DNA of 8,077 nucleotides from Cellvibrionales bacterium UBA2034 (GTDB lineage Bacteria; Pseudomonadota; Gammaproteobacteria; Pseudomonadales; UBA7239), in NCBI GenBank assembly GCA_002333095.1, contig DDBK01000056.1, forward strand, positions 1,642 to 9,718. Reading direction: 5' to 3'. Shown here piece after piece: positions 7,273-8,077 of the stretch. A program made the translations under genes and the position numbers. Numbering within the stretch: the first letter of the stretch is position 1; the number at the start of each line of letters is the position of its first letter. The notes below the pieces were generated by a model, which saw only the letters and a list, made by a program, of their open reading frames with translations, was not told the origin of the DNA and did no database searches.

Positions 7273-8077
7273 CTTTATCAGTGCTGGCTGGTGTTGTCGG
7301 CATTGTTGGTGTTGCAGAGGGTGCTGGTGCTGCCGAGGGTATTTGCGCTTCGGCACGGAATACCAGCAGCAGCTGCTGGCTGCGATCCAGATGGGCAGAG
7401 GGTCTCACCACTACTCTCAGGAATGAGTCTGCGCCGTCATATTCAATACGCACCACTTCGCCGACGGGATAGCCTGGCGGGTAGCGGCCGCCCAGTCCCG
7501 AGCTGACAATCGGGTCGCCCTCCTTGATATCGGTGGTGGGCACAAGATTCCGGATATACAGCTCGTCCAGATGCCCGCTGCCTTCAGCGATGCCGCGAAC
7601 GCCGTTGCGGTTGACCTGCACCGGCACCGCGTTGCTGGTATCGGTAATCAGCAACACGCGCGCGGTGTGCTCGGATATCTCAATGACTGTGCCCACCAGA
7701 CCAAAGGCATCCAGCACAGGCTGCCCCTCAAAAACGCCATCAGCCCGGCCGCGGTGAATCCGGATTTCCTGACGGCGGGGATCTTCAGATACCCCGAGCA
7801 GTTCTGCGACCAGTGCAGAGTCATCCAGCAGTTCAGTAGAGTTCAGCAGCTCCTTGAGGCGGGCATTTTCTGCCATGAGCGCAGCCATGCGCAGCACATT
7901 GCGTTGCAGGATAAGGTTCTCATGCTCCAACGCATGGTTGCGTTCTTCCAGTGCTTGCCGGCTGCTGAAAGTCTCATCCGTCCATTCCCAGACGCGGGAC
8001 GGAAAAGCGATCAGCCAGTAAAGCGGGCGGGCAACATGGTCAGCCAGCAGGCTGCGCGTGCTGGCCAGCAGCTCTGG
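7256..8077 (-). CDS. mreC: Rod shape-determining protein MreC, missing N-terminus
   Basis: MreC is a bitopic inner-membrane protein whose periplasmic part binds and activates PBP2 in the elongasome. The frame is open to the right edge; 273 residues are visible, starting P-E-L-L-A-S, and the N-terminal tail and membrane segment (probably 40 or so residues) lie outside. In visible numbering: the pre-coil region HVARPLYWLIAFPSRVWEW (14-32), a predicted dimerising coiled coil at about 38-80 (ALEERNHALEHEN, then AENARLKELL), then the beta-rich domain with GVFEGQPV (114-121), RVLLITDTSNAVPVQV (140-155) and the signature SSGLGGRYPPGYPVGEV (192-208). E. coli MreC has matching segments (GVYEGQPV, TSGLGGRFPEGYPV). 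The tail from about 246 is rich in Pro, Ala, Ser and Thr and ends DKDATQP. The TTG at 7930 is internal Leu50, not a start. mreB would be expected just beyond the right edge. Confidence 0.95.
   Translation of the reverse strand, partial: PELLASTRSLLADHVARPLYWLIAFPSRVWEWTDETFSSRQALEERNHALEHENLILQRNVLRMAALMAENARLKELLNSTELLDDSALVAELLGVSEDPRRQEIRIHRGRADGVFEGQPVLDAFGLVGTVIEISEHTARVLLITDTSNAVPVQVNRNGVRGIAEGSGHLDELYIRNLVPTTDIKEGDPIVSSGLGGRYPPGYPVGEVVRIEYDGADSFLRVVVRPSAHLDRSQQLLLVFRAEAQIPSAAPAPSATPTMPTTPASTDKDATQP

Noticed and set aside
7256..7930. Complete short MreC starting at the TTG at 7930
   Set aside because: The frame is open to the window edge and the upstream residues match the pre-coil region of MreC, so the codon is an internal Leu in the coiled coil.

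Overview
The window reads as a stretch of gammaproteobacterial chromosome with roughly balanced base composition. Its core is the gene block mreC-mreD-maf-rng-yhdP, all on the minus strand, in the same order as in Escherichia coli and many other Gammaproteobacteria. Genus cannot be fixed by eye. A free-living, possibly Cellvibrio- or Pseudomonas-like lineage is plausible but is only a guess. There are no mobile elements, tRNA or rRNA genes, CRISPR arrays or foreign-looking islands.

Layout. Positions 1-819 (+) hold the 3' half of hldE, whose product is the bifunctional heptose-7-phosphate kinase / heptose-1-phosphate adenylyltransferase of LPS core synthesis; the start lies off the left edge. 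It meets yhdP (794-4639, minus) tail to tail, and the two coding regions overlap by 26 bases. Reading leftward from the right edge, the minus-strand unit is: mreC (3' part, 7256-8077, start off the right edge), mreD (6772-7272, overlapping mreC by 17 bases), maf (6169-6771, its ATG directly abutting the mreD stop), rng (4673-6151, 17-base gap) and yhdP (33-base gap). Coding sequence fills almost the whole window. No gap exceeds about 35 bases and no strong promoter or terminator is visible, so the minus-strand genes are most simply one operon driven from beyond the right edge, probably from mreB or mreC.

How the genes work together. MreC and MreD are parts of the elongasome that sets rod shape. 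Maf is a nucleotide pyrophosphatase of the YhdE type. RNase G matures 16S rRNA and degrades some mRNAs. YhdP is a giant inner-membrane-anchored AsmA-like protein of the group that moves phospholipid toward the outer membrane. HldE supplies the activated heptose for LPS core. Four of the six genes therefore concern the cell envelope. I see no undescribed system. The points worth a second look are the hldE/yhdP 3' overlap, the replacement of the usual downstream neighbour of yhdP by hldE, the tightly coupled starts with poor Shine-Dalgarno sites, and an unusual segment after the catalytic aspartate in Maf.
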